A stretch of 20,070 nucleotides of DNA from assembly GCA_004151065.3 (NCBI GenBank), contig NWUY0300005712.1, positions 67,685 to 87,754 on the forward strand, written 5' to 3'. The position numbers and the translations under genes are program-made. Below the pieces are notes generated by a model. It did no database searches. It was not told where the DNA came from and saw nothing but the letters and a program-made list of their open reading frames with translations. Below, piece after piece: positions 8,051 through 17,372 of the stretch (the stretch's first letter is position 1; each line of letters starts with the position of its first letter). This DNA comes from Larix sibirica (lineage: Eukaryota; Streptophyta; Pinopsida; Pinales; Pinaceae).

Positions 8051-9399
8051 CATTAAATGTAGGTATTATCATGCAAATGACAAGTTTCAAGCATTGCATA
8101 GAACTTTGCAGTTTAAACAAAAAATGATCATGAAGTCATATCAAATTGTATATGAGATAAACTTGATGCATTAAAATATGTTTATTGAAAAAAAAAAATA
8201 ACAACAAACTTCAAACTATCTACAACTAACATATTTAACTAAAAAATTAAAAACGACTATTTATGTTGAAAACAAATATGAATTAAATGAAAATGTCCTT
8301 GTACAATATATGACTAAGAGGGCCAATTAATTATGTCAATAAGCAGAAAATTGAATTTATTAGATAAAACATGAAAGCAATAAAGAAATCTATTAGTCAT
8401 ATTCCTATCCTAACCTACACCGGATTTTCAACCTCATGTAAAATCATAAATCTTGTGTAACCATCACAGGATGGCCATACCTATCAAAATGTCATAGTGA
8501 TGCATATGTATGAAAAGTTGGTAAAGTCAATGATGTATTATCGCTAGCATTGTGGCAGTAAGCATATTGTTCTTGGTGTAGAATATAGGGTGATATGAAG
8601 GATTTGAAGCCCATGAGGATTCCTTCCACGATTCAACAAAATCATGAAAGCGATTATTGCAAGATTGAGCATCGGGATTGTATCACAATGATTGATGACC
8701 AACTTTATCTATCATGCTATTATAGCACTTAGACTGAATGAATGATTCATCTATGGGATAATTTTTAATCCTAGTCATGCCTAGCCATTACTTAGATTGG
8801 GATCCTCATAGAGAGAAACATAATGTGTCATTGTTGAAATTCACTCATTTTGCTTCTATTGTGTCTCAAAATGCAAAAATTGAATGAGCTTTACTATTTT
8901 AGAAGGGAAATTCTCTTTATCATATATGTATGTGCTTGGAAAGGGTATATCATTGTCATTACCTTTTATGAAACACATATATCCTCAAATTCTCTTGTGG
9001 TTGTGCAGCCTTTTCCAAGTTAATATGTTCCCACACAACCATATGTCTTTGGAAGATCTCATTAGAACAAGTCACAACCTATTTCAGTTCCAATTCTAGA
9101 GACTCGATTTTAGCATGTGTACCATTGACATGTGTATGTCAATGTGGGGAGACTAGGGATTAGTATTTCAACTCTTTGTTCAATATATCACTTTCAAAAC
9201 GAATTGAAATTAGGTTGTGATGCCTTATGGAATTTGAGAGTTCATTATTTACTTGGAAACTTAGGTAGTTGTTGAGTCTATTCCATCTTCTCCTTCCACT
9301 AATATCAATAAACGGTCATTGAAATCAAGTTTATTGTTATTGAAATTGGAATTAGAATATGATGAAGCATATAACTCTGATAGCAATTCATAACTTACA
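8051..9399. other. Unassigned AT-rich region, no supportable gene
   Basis: Both strands were read. A 71-codon plus-strand frame (8884-9099) and short plus-strand open pieces near 8600-8720 show no known domain. If the minus-strand LTR retrotransposon continues here, protease and reverse transcriptase should be found, but no such motif was recognised. The region is either an unrelated insertion or decayed beyond recognition. Confidence 0.4.
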
Positions 9400-9641
9400 A
9401 AATTAGGACCATTAAATGTCAAAGGTACATCCTCTCCACTTGATAAACATGCAAATCTGGTTCATCATCCTCTTCTATAACTACATGATTGAAACGAGGA
9501 CTATTGGGACGTGACATAAAACATTCACCCACCTTAGGGTTATTTGGAAACTAAGAATTATGATAATATTTATTTATCGAGCTTATGATAGGGCCCTCAA
9601 TTAGCTTTCAGAAGAGTTTGTAACTTACATGATAGATCTAA
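9400..9641 (-). pseudogene. Decayed post-gag segment of the minus-strand LTR retrotransposon
   Basis: Following gag in the same direction, broken frames give VQCQETD and YKLF pieces that could be a ruined CCHC zinc knuckle. An acidic segment with VVIEEDDEPDLHVYQVERM follows (about 9490-9430). Stops are frequent. The position after gag is the main support, and the motif evidence is weak. Confidence 0.35.
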
Positions 9642-9859
9642 TCAGTTTCTTGACATTGTACCCTTTCTTTCGTTGGTTATTCCTTGTGAATACACAAACT
9701 TATAATCATCTCTTACAACATGGTTTCTTGATTTAATCAGTTTTGATTCAATTATTTTGACTTCATCACTCTTTGTGTTAGTGCCATAAAATGAGTACGA
9801 CAAAGTGATAGGATGTTGTTTCAGATCTCTAGCAAGGATTTGAGCCTCCTCACAAGCTT
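9642..9859 (-). pseudogene. gag remnant, C-terminal part, downstream of the nested insertion
   Basis: The minus strand encodes CEEAQILARDLKQHPITLSY followed by a Lys/Asp-rich stretch ending in TMSRN before a stop at 9642-9644. In LTR-retrotransposon gag proteins, a similar E-A-x-E-x-A segment closes the domain. The N-terminal part of the same protein lies at 11664-12206, on the other side of a 1.8-kb LTR element. Joining the two sides at the AGCTT target site keeps the frame (DFNEA then CEEAQIL). The apparent start codon for this frame at 9896 lies inside the inserted LTR and is fortuitous. Confidence 0.7.
9855..9859. repeat. Left target-site duplication AGCTT
   Basis: AGCTT directly precedes the TG of the 5' LTR. 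An identical AGCTT follows the CA of the 3' LTR at 11659-11663. A 5-bp duplication is standard for LTR-retrotransposon integrase. Confidence 0.85.
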
Positions 9860-10092
9860 TGTTGAGGAGACTCTTTGAGCCCTTAATTATCATCATTATT
9901 TTATGTTTAATGCATTTAATGAATGAGTAGTTAAAGCAAGTGTAACTTCTTCAACCTCTTCATTCCTAAGTACTAATTCAAGATGAATGCAACATGGTTT
10001 AAAATTCCACCCAATACTCTTGTCTTCTTGATGAGTATCTATGTGTTATAATTATTCTATGCTTGAATGCTATGAAACATAGGGTTTCAACA
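9860..10092 (+). repeat. 5' LTR of the nested element
   Basis: It starts TGTTGAGGAGACTC and ends GGTTTCAACA, and aligns along its length with 11421-11658. The TATAAATAC promoter motif of the 3' LTR is replaced here by a shortened CCTAAGTAC, so the promoter of this copy seems degraded. Confidence 0.88.
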
Positions 10093-10095
10093 TCT

Positions 10096-10111
10096 TGGTG
10101 CCATTTCCTCC
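10096..10111 (+). promoter_or_regulatory. Putative primer binding site of the nested element
   Basis: TGGTGCCATTTCC follows the 5' LTR after a four-base spacer. TGG complements a tRNA CCA end. The rest is a mismatched version of the TGGCGCCGTTGCC type (tRNA-Asp) used by several plant Ty3 elements. Primer identity is uncertain. Confidence 0.45.
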
Positions 10112-11405
10112 TCCATCCGGGCTGGGTGACAGTAGCAACATATGGGGAAGTTTGAATCTAAAAAGAGACCGTGAAATGTAAGAGAGACTGCAAGATAAAA
10201 TATATTGCTTGAGGAATTGAATTGCTATCAAAGATGCTCGTGGATGAACGCTCAGGCTCGGGTAAACAGAACTCTGCAAGTCGAAGATGCTCAGAAAGAA
10301 ACCTTGTAAAATGATAGAAATGGAGGATGCTCCTTTATTGAAGAATTGAGGGTGCTAAGAATTTCCGTCTACTAGTAAGAATCTATCACCCGTCACTAGA
10401 CACGCCCATCGATTGGAAGTTTGTTCAAATATAATAGTATCTACAGAAAAGTGGGTCAAATGCCCTATTCAGTTGCGATTCGTCGAAGCCAGAAAAACAT
10501 AAATTGACTTGGTCGATGGGTTGATGAGGATCAACTCACTTAATTGGTTGATGCCAAGTGTGGTTGAGGTAACACAAATGTGGTCAATCTATTAAAAGTA
10601 ATCGATATTAAATTTTGGTCAACAAGAATCTTTTGTAAATTGGGTTGATCCCTTATTGTGTTGTCGATGTTAAATGTGGTCAATGGTCATTAAGTAAAAT
10701 GGTTGATGTTATTTAAATGTGGTCGATATCATAAGTTGATCGATGAAGTCCATTAACTTTTAAGCCGAAGCAAAAGTATATGTTACTTAAAGTCGATATT
10801 TTTGGTCGATGGTATTTGTTTTGTAAAATGTAGTCGATCCTTGATTTGGTTGAGTCTTCATTATGGTCCAAAAGTCAAATATAATTGAATTCAACCCATA
10901 TTGAGTCGACCTAGTCACAAATCTTTATAAGTGATTCTAACTTAAAATTTTGAAGTCAAGAGGGGTTGAAACGTGAGTCTTTTTTAAGGACGGCGATCCC
11001 TTTTGATATTGTAATGAAGTCCAATGAAACTTGTAGGCATTTTTTTTCTTCACAACAGAAGAAGACAATGAAGACAACATTCAAGAAAAAGACATTCTAC
11101 AAATGCACATAAAAGATATTAACGTAAAGATGATGACACAAAGAACAGTTGAATTGATTGAGCCCCCAAGTGTAAAAATGAAGAAGCAATTTTTGGATTG
11201 TGGCTTTGGAAGTTAAAGGCAGAAAAATGGTACAGAAAGATGAGCCAAAAGACCTATAGTTTTGAGTTGATGGAGATGAATTTCGACTAGATGATAAAAG
11301 GGTGACGCTTCAACCGACTACTACCAGATTGAAGCCATAGGCTAAATAGTCACATGTCTTGGATGTTCCTGCATACTCTTGTTCTCTTCAGGACGAAGAC
11401 GAGTT
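10112..11405 (+). other. Non-coding internal region of the nested element, rich in GGTCGAT-like words
   Basis: No open frame of note. Between about 10500 and 10920 variants of TGGTCGAT, GGTTGATG and GGTCAA occur roughly every 20-40 bases. 11050-11300 is A/G-rich. Near the 3' end one frame reads LQDEDEFLGGGDVG across the polypurine tract, a possible last trace of a pol C-terminus. Confidence 0.5.
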
Positions 11406-11408
11406 TTT

Positions 11409-11420
11409 GGGTGGGGGAGA
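11409..11420 (+). promoter_or_regulatory. Polypurine tract
   Basis: GGGTGGGGGAGA (one T among purines) immediately precedes the TG of the 3' LTR. This is the position where the plus-strand primer of reverse transcription sits, and it fixes the element's orientation. Confidence 0.8.
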
Positions 11421-11658
11421 TGTTGGAGAGACCCTTTGGTCCCTTAACTATCATCATTATTTTATGTAATGCATTTAATGAATGAGAAGTTGGAGTGGGT
11501 GTAACCACCCCAACCTCTTCATCCATTGTATAAATACTAATTCAAGATGAATGCAACATGGCTGAACATTCTTCCCAATACTCTTGTCTTCTTGATGGGT
11601 ATGTGTGTGTGCTTATTATGTTGTGCTTGAATGATGGTTGAAATCGAGGATTTCAACA
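11421..11658 (+). repeat. 3' LTR of the nested element
   Basis: It starts TGTTGGAGAGACCC and ends GGATTTCAACA. TATAAATA at 11529-11536 is a probable promoter box. The large near-identical duplication in this window begins inside this LTR, at 11432. Confidence 0.88.
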
Positions 11659-11663
11659 AGCTT
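11659..11663. repeat. Right target-site duplication AGCTT
   Basis: Identical to 9855-9859 and directly follows the CAACA end of the 3' LTR. Confidence 0.85.
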
Positions 11664-12206
11664 CATTAAAATCAATTATCCCTTTTTCTAAAATAAACAT
11701 AGCTATTGTTTGAGGGATAAATGTTACATACCATTTACACATGATTGAAGATGAAGGTTTGTGATTGTCATGAAGGCAATAATAGGATTGAAAAAATATC
11801 ATGTTGAAGTCTCACATGGATTCTCCATCTTCCAATTTGATTTCAAAAAGTACCTGATGCATTCCATGCACACTCTAATCTTCATCATAAGCATTTTGAA
11901 ACAATTTCTTAAAATAAAAACAATTTTGAATTGTGCTAATGGGTAATACATCATACTAGCTTGAAGCTTTACCTTTGAAAGTGAAAGGAAACAATTTCCA
12001 AACAATTTTATGATTATAAATATTAAGCAAATGTAAAGTACATCCATACATCCTAATATGTTCAAATGCTAAATTGTGTTTCCTTCAAAATCGAATTTTG
12101 GAAAAATATCATTTTCCTTTATTGGGAAGTCATGTAGAGGTCCTTTAAGGAGCAATGCGGTGTTGGCACCCACATAGGGATTTGAGGTAGAGCCATAATA
12201 ATTCAT
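11664..12206 (-). pseudogene. LTR-retrotransposon gag remnant, N-terminal and central part (copy 1)
   Basis: Gag forms the particle that packages element RNA. A start codon at 12206-12204 opens MNYYGSTSNPYVGANTALLL, then GPLHDFPIKENDIFPKFDFE, the usual pre-domain of plant Ty3-type gag. Another frame carries VWKLFPFTFKGKASS, a stop, then YDVLPISTIQNCFYFKKLF. This matches the Retrotrans_gag pattern (LFP-x-T-L-x-G-x-A-x-x-W-Y-x-x-L-P-x-x-S-I). The last part reads KWYVTFIPQTIAMFILEKG and runs in frame into 9859 once the nested element is removed. At least four stops or frame changes make it non-functional. The remnant lies about 1.1 kb downstream (minus sense) of a putative primer binding site. 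Confidence 0.78.
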
Positions 12207-13321
12207 ATAAAAGGAGAATGTAGTTCTACATAAGGAAACTTGCCATGCCCTCCTTATAGTCCCAAAATTGTTGACATGGCAGAATTTTCCCTATGCAAAT
12301 AGTATGGGTCGCCTTTAGTGAAAGGTCCTAATTAGACTTGACACCATTTGGAATAGGGACCCATTCATATTATGGACCAACAATCATTATGGTTTTTAGG
12401 TTTTATTAGTTGTGTCCTAATCCATTCTTTAGGGTTTTTGACATGCAATATATCAAATGCAACTAGAATCTAAGATGTAGAATGCAAAATGTTGCACAAA
12501 ACTAGAAATGTGACCATAGCACCAAATATGTTGATGTATTAATATTTAATAAAAATTTATTGCATGAGCAAGAAAATAAACATCAATAACTAGATGCACA
12601 CTAGAATAGTATTGATAAATGAACATGTGATTATAGTATTATGCCCATGGATATAGCGTAAGCATTCTAGAGAAAAATTAGAGAAATAACTGCTAAGTTT
12701 CTACAACATAGGAAAACATTCTCACAACAATTCTAGAATACAACAACTTAGTAGAATTAGTTTCCATGCATTGAGGTCCTAGAGTTGAAATTCATCTCGA
12801 AAAATAGCTAGGCCAAGAATGGCATTTTCTTATTATAATTGCAAAAAGGGTTTTACATAAAGTTTATAAGCAAAATATCCCTTAGAGGTAAACCTCCTAT
12901 GCCTCTAAATGAGATAAAGAGTACATGTCTTATATAGAATAAGAATGACTCTTAGTTTTTCAATGACATTTGGACTTATAGGTGACTCTTGGTCTTCCTC
13001 CCTGAATTTTCAAATTCCTCATTGATTTGTCATTTTATCTAATTCCAATTTTACATAAAATTTACTTTCATGAGATTAATTTTCAAATGATTTTTTCATT
13101 TTCCTCATTTGAATATCCAATACCTATTTGAAATAATGAAATACAATTCTATCTTCTTTTGAAACAATGATGAGTATAGTTTCTCTTCCTGATTTTTTTG
13201 AATAGGGGAATGTAATTTCTATGTGTTTCACATGCCTATTACAAGTATTCATCTTTTATTATTTGGTTGTATGTCCGCCTCCATTTAAATTTTTTCATTT
13301 CTTGTCATTGACTAATGAGTA
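12207..13321 (-). other. Leader region of the minus-strand LTR retrotransposon (copy 1), no gene
   Basis: Lies between the gag start and the putative primer binding site. Short minus-strand traces such as GHGKFPYVELHSPF (about 12260-12220) suggest gag once extended a little further upstream in another frame. The rest is AT-rich with no recognisable feature. The length suits a long retrotransposon leader. Confidence 0.4.
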
Positions 13322-13339
13322 CGAACCCTCTAGATACCA
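13322..13339 (-). promoter_or_regulatory. Putative initiator-Met-tRNA primer binding site (copy 1)
   Basis: On the minus strand the sequence reads TGGTATCTAGAGGGTTCG, one inserted T away from the TGGTATCAGAGC class complementary to initiator methionine tRNA. One base upstream is CCAGCA, a possible LTR end in CA. Confidence 0.55.
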
Positions 13340-13849
13340 TTGCTGGATTCATTATTGTATATTGGTGGGGATCCCTTCACCATGGTGTCTAGAAAATATG
13401 TCTCTTCTATTCATTCTTTAGTGTCTACTAATCGTATTTAGCACCAGAACCTAGGTAACATCACAACAAGATGCATACGTTAAGAATATATACAAAATTC
13501 AAATCACACTTTAGCAATTTGAATTCCACCTAAGGAAGTCGATTGAAAACATAATAAGGTTTTAAAGTTTACTTCCTTGAGTCCAATGACCTTCATTTGT
13601 TTGATTTGTGTTACCAAGTTTTTGCGCCATTCCACAACTCAACTTGGTCCTTTTTGGCCATCGATAATGTGCTCCTCTTGTTAATTTCAATTTATGAACC
13701 TTTTACTAGGTCATATGAAAAAAATTATAATAGAAAAGTTGTTGAGCTCACTGAGACCTTTCCAACTTTATAAAGAACGGACAAAATGAACGCTAAAGTC
13801 AAATTTATGACCAAAATCATGAGGTCACTTTTGTAGTGGTGGCCATAAA

Positions 13850-14075
13850 CACACATTTTAGTGTGACATGTCGGACAAAAATGGACATGTTGCTCCAAAA
13901 TTTAAGAGAAAATGGGAATTATGTTCTAAAATTTTAATCCAAAAGGGCATTATGCTCTGACATTTTTACCCAAAATAGACATTGGTTCCGACATTTCGGT
14001 CCAATCATAAACATTTTATAACGACATTTTGGAGAAAAATTGACATTTTACTACGACATTTCAGTGGATGAAACA
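13850..14075 (+). repeat. Degenerate GACATTT microrepeats (copy 1)
   Basis: GACATTT or close variants recur about every 25-35 bases, with alternating contexts such as TCCGACATTTCGGTCC and TACGACATTTCAGTGG. The array is irregular. Confidence 0.55.
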
Positions 14076-14220
14076 TTTACCTTGCAGAAATAGTCATTTG
14101 GGTTAATGATGGAAAATAACTCTTTGGAGTGAAATTGCTCATTATGAAAAAATCTTTTTTCAGCAAAAACAACTATAGGGTAAGAAGATTTGCAAGGGGA
14201 TTATACATGAAAATATCTAA

Positions 14221-14398
14221 GTGTTTGTTCACTTTGATTTAAGGCTACCCCATATGCTTTGGAAATGGATTAGATTGAGGATCTTCTTAATCACTTATAG
14301 GCATGCAAGCGTTTGTTCACTTTGATTTTTAAGGCTACCCCATATGCTTTGAAAATAGATTAGATTGTGGGTCTTCTTAATCACTTACAAGCATGCAA
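14221..14398 (+). repeat. Tandem repeat, two units of 88 and 90 bp (copy 1)
   Basis: Units start at 14221 (GTGTTTGTTCACTTTG) and 14309 (GCGTTTGTTCACTTTG) and both end in GCATGCAA. They differ by a TT insertion and several substitutions. The second unit ends three bases before the end of the large repeat copy. Confidence 0.85.
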
Positions 14399-14401
14399 CA
14401 T

Positions 14402-14402
14402 N
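14402..14402. other. Single ambiguous base exactly between the two 2970-bp copies
   Basis: Copy 1 ends at 14401 and copy 2 begins at 14403. An N at precisely this point is the signature of a scaffold join between overlapping contigs that were not merged. Confidence 0.85.
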
Positions 14403-14629
14403 CCCTTTGGTCCCTTAACTATCATCATTATTTTATGTAATGCATTTAATGAATGAGAAGTTGGAGTGGGTGTAACCACCCCAACCTCTTCATCCATTGT
14501 ATAAATACTAATTCAAGATGAATGCAACATGGCTGAACATTCTTCCCAATACTCTTGTCTTCTTGATGGGTATGTGTGTGTGCTTATTATGTTGTGCTTG
14601 AATGATGGTTGAAATCGAGGATTTCAACA
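14403..14629 (+). repeat. Third LTR copy, 5'-truncated by the join
   Basis: Identical to bases 12-238 of the 3' LTR at 11421-11658, with TATAAATA at 14500-14507. It is followed by AGCTT at 14630-14634, the same host target site. Confidence 0.9.
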
Positions 14630-14634
14630 AGCTT

Positions 14635-15177
14635 CATTAAAATCAATTATCCCTTTTTCTAAAATAAACATAGCTATTGTTTGAGGGATAAATGTTACAT
14701 ACCATTTACACATGATTGAAGATGAAGGTTTGTGATTGTCATGAAGGCAATAATAGGATTGAAAAAATATCATGTTGAAGTCTCACATGGATTCTCCATC
14801 TTCCAATTTGATTTCAAAAAGTACCTGATGCATTCCATGCACACTCTAATCTTCATCATAAGCATTTTGAAACAATTTCTTAAAATAAAAACAATTTTGA
14901 ATTGTGCTAATGGGTAATACATCATACTAGCTTGAAGCTTTACCTTTGAAAGTGAAAGGAAACAATTTCCAAACAATTTTATGATTATAAATATTAAGCA
15001 AATGTAAAGTACATCCATACATCCTAATATGTTCAAATGCTAAATTGTGTTTCCTTCAAAATCGAATTTTGGAAAAATATCATTTTCCTTTATTGGGAAG
15101 TCATGTAGAGGTCCTTTAAGGAGCAATGCGGTGTTGGCACCCACATAGGGATTTGAGGTAGAGCCATAATAATTCAT
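14635..15177 (-). pseudogene. gag remnant (copy 2)
   Basis: Base-for-base the second copy of the remnant at 11664-12206, with identical stops and frame changes. No C-terminal gag part accompanies it, because the copy begins within the LTR. Confidence 0.75.
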
Positions 15178-16292
15178 ATAAAAGGAGAATGTAGTTCTAC
15201 ATAAGGAAACTTGCCATGCCCTCCTTATAGTCCCAAAATTGTTGACATGGCAGAATTTTCCCTATGCAAATAGTATGGGTCGCCTTTAGTGAAAGGTCCT
15301 AATTAGACTTGACACCATTTGGAATAGGGACCCATTCATATTATGGACCAACAATCATTATGGTTTTTAGGTTTTATTAGTTGTGTCCTAATCCATTCTT
15401 TAGGGTTTTTGACATGCAATATATCAAATGCAACTAGAATCTAAGATGTAGAATGCAAAATGTTGCACAAAACTAGAAATGTGACCATAGCACCAAATAT
15501 GTTGATGTATTAATATTTAATAAACATTTATTGCATGAGCAAGAAAATAAACATCAATAACTAGATGCACACTAGAATAGTATTGATAAATGAACATGTG
15601 ATTATAGTATTATGCCCATGGATATAGCGTAAGCATTCTAGAGAAAAATTAGAGAAATAACTGCTAAGTTTCTACAACATAGGAAAACATTCTCACAACA
15701 ATTCTAGAATACAACAACTTAGTAGAATTAGTTTCCATGCATTGAGGTCCTAGAGTTGAAATTCATCTCGAAAAATAGCTAGGCCAAGAATGGCATTTTC
15801 TTATTATAATTGCAAAAAGGGTTTTACATAAAGTTTATAAGCAAAATATCCCTTAGAGGTAAACCTCCTATGCCTCTAAATGAGATAAAGAGTACATGTC
15901 TTATATAGAATAAGAATGACTCTTAGTTTTTCAATGACATTTGGACTTATAGGTGACTCTTGGTCTTCCTCCCTGAATTTTCAAATTCCTCATTGATTTG
16001 TCATTTTATCCAATTCCAATTTTACATAAAATTTACTTTCATGAGATTAATTTTCAAATGATTTTTTCATTTTCCTCATTTGAATATCCAATACCTATTT
16101 GAAATAATGAAATACAATTCTATCTTCTTTTGAAACAATGATGAGTATAGTTTCTCTTCCTGATTTTTTTGAATAGGGGAATGTAATTTCTATGTGTTTC
16201 ACATGCCTATTACAAGTATTCATCTTTTATTATTTGGTTGTATGTCCGCCTCCATTTAAATTTTTTCATTTCTTGTCATTGACTAATGAGTA
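15178..16292 (-). other. Leader region (copy 2), no gene
   Basis: Second copy of 12207-13321. It carries the two observed differences (15525 and 16011). Confidence 0.4.
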
Positions 16293-16310
16293 CGAACCCT
16301 CTAGATACCA
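16293..16310 (-). promoter_or_regulatory. Putative initiator-Met-tRNA primer binding site (copy 2)
   Basis: Identical to 13322-13339, at the constant offset of 2971. Confidence 0.5.
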
Positions 16311-16311
16311 T

Positions 16312-17372
16312 TGCTGGATTCATTATTGTATATTGGTGGGGATCCCTTCACCATGGTGTCTAGAAAATATGTCTCTTCTATTCATTCTTTAGTGTCTACT
16401 AATCGTATTTAGCACCAGAACCTAGGTAACATCACAACAAGATGCATACGTTAAGAATATATACAAAATTCAAATCACACTTTAGCAATTTGAATTCCAC
16501 CTAAGGAAGTCGATTGAAAACATAATAAGGTTTTAAAGTTTACTTCCTTGAGTCCAATGACCTTCATTTGTTTGATTTGTGTTACCAAGTTTTTGCGCCA
16601 TTCCACAACTCAACTTGGTCCTTTTTGGCCATCGATAATGTGCTCCTCTTGTTAATTTCAATTTATGAACCTTTTACTAGGTCATATGAAAAAAATTATA
16701 ATAGAAAAGTTGTTGAGCTCACTGAGACCTTTCCAACTTTATAAAGAACGGACAAAATGAACGCTAAAGTCAAATTTATGACCAAAATCATGAGGTCACT
16801 TTTGTAGTGGTGGCCATAAACACACATTTTAGTGTGACATGTCGGACAAAAATGGACATGTTGCTCCAAAATTTAAGAGAAAATGGGAATTATGTTCTAA
16901 AATTTTAATCCAAAAGGGCATTATGCTCTGACATTTTTACCCAAAATAGACATTGGTTCCGACATTTCGGTCCAATCATAAACATTTTATAACGACATTT
17001 TGGAGAAAAATTGACATTTTACTACGACATTTCAGTGGATGAAACATTTACCTTGCAGAAATAGTCATTTGGGTTAATGATGGAAAATAACTCTTTGGAG
17101 TGAAATTGCTCATTATGAAAAAATCTTTTTTCAGCAAAAACAACTATAGGGTAAGAAGATTTGCAAGGGGATTATACATGAAAATATCTAAGTGTTTGTT
17201 CACTTTGATTTAAGGCTACCCCATATGCTTTGGAAATGGATTAGATTGAGGATCTTCTTAATCACTTATAGGCATGCAAGCGTTTGTTCACTTTGATTTT
17301 TAAGGCTACCCCATATGCTTTGAAAATAGATTAGATTGTGGGTCTTCTTAATCACTTACAAGCATGCAACAT
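16312..17372 (-). repeat. Putative 5' LTR of the host retrotransposon (copy 2)
   Basis: Second copy of 13341-14401. Here the sequence continues past 17372 with ATGATGACATAGATC and onward, so the true far border of the LTR might be found beyond this point. No clear CA border or target duplication was identified. Confidence 0.35.
17192..17369 (+). repeat. Tandem repeat, two units of 88 and 90 bp (copy 2)
   Basis: Same as 14221-14398, offset 2971. Confidence 0.85.

Larger units (their letters stand above)
9860..11658 (+). mobile_element. Non-autonomous LTR retrotransposon (about 1.8 kb) nested in an older gag
   Basis: Two direct repeats of 233 and 238 bp start TGTTG and end CAACA. They flank about 1.33 kb without gag or pol. 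A purine-rich tract, GGGTGGGGGAGA, touches the 3' LTR, and TGGTGCC sits four bases after the 5' LTR as a likely primer binding site. Perfect AGCTT duplications flank the whole. The size is between TRIM elements and small non-autonomous elements of larger families. The two LTRs agree at only about four-fifths of positions by eye, so the insertion is old. Orientation is plus, opposite to the host gag. It must have relied on enzymes supplied by another element. Confidence 0.88.
11432..14401. repeat. Large direct repeat, copy 1 (2970 bp)
   Basis: Every line compared matches 14403-17372 at a constant offset of 2971. I saw two substitutions: 12554 A against 15525 C, and 13040 T against 16011 C. The copy begins 11 bases into the 3' LTR and ends one base before the N at 14402. 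Confidence 0.95.
13341..14401 (-). repeat. Putative 5' LTR of the host retrotransposon, incomplete (copy 1)
   Basis: On the minus strand this would be the LTR preceding the primer binding site, ending in CCAGCA at 13341. Its other end is not visible before the N at 14402. It contains degenerate GACATTT repeats and an 88/90-bp tandem repeat. The 66-codon frame at 13221-13421 overlaps its edge and has no known domain. No partner 3' LTR was recognised at lower coordinates, so the assignment rests on the primer site and gag order. Confidence 0.4.
14403..17372. repeat. Large direct repeat, copy 2 (2970 bp), possibly an assembly duplicate
   Basis: Near-identical to 11432-14401. It starts inside an LTR, without the first 11 LTR bases and without the rest of the nested element. 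It runs seamlessly into unique sequence at 17373. Confidence 0.95.

Noticed and set aside
11799-12065. 88-codon minus-strand frame rich in Ile, Leu and Cys, looking like a membrane protein
   Set aside because: It is an out-of-frame shadow of the gag remnant. The adjacent frame gives the Retrotrans_gag motif. The identical frame at 14770-15036 is the duplicated copy.
13221-13421. 66-codon frame rich in Phe and Leu, repeated at 16192-16392
   Set aside because: It overlaps the putative primer binding site and LTR edge. It appears twice only because of the large duplication, not because of selection.
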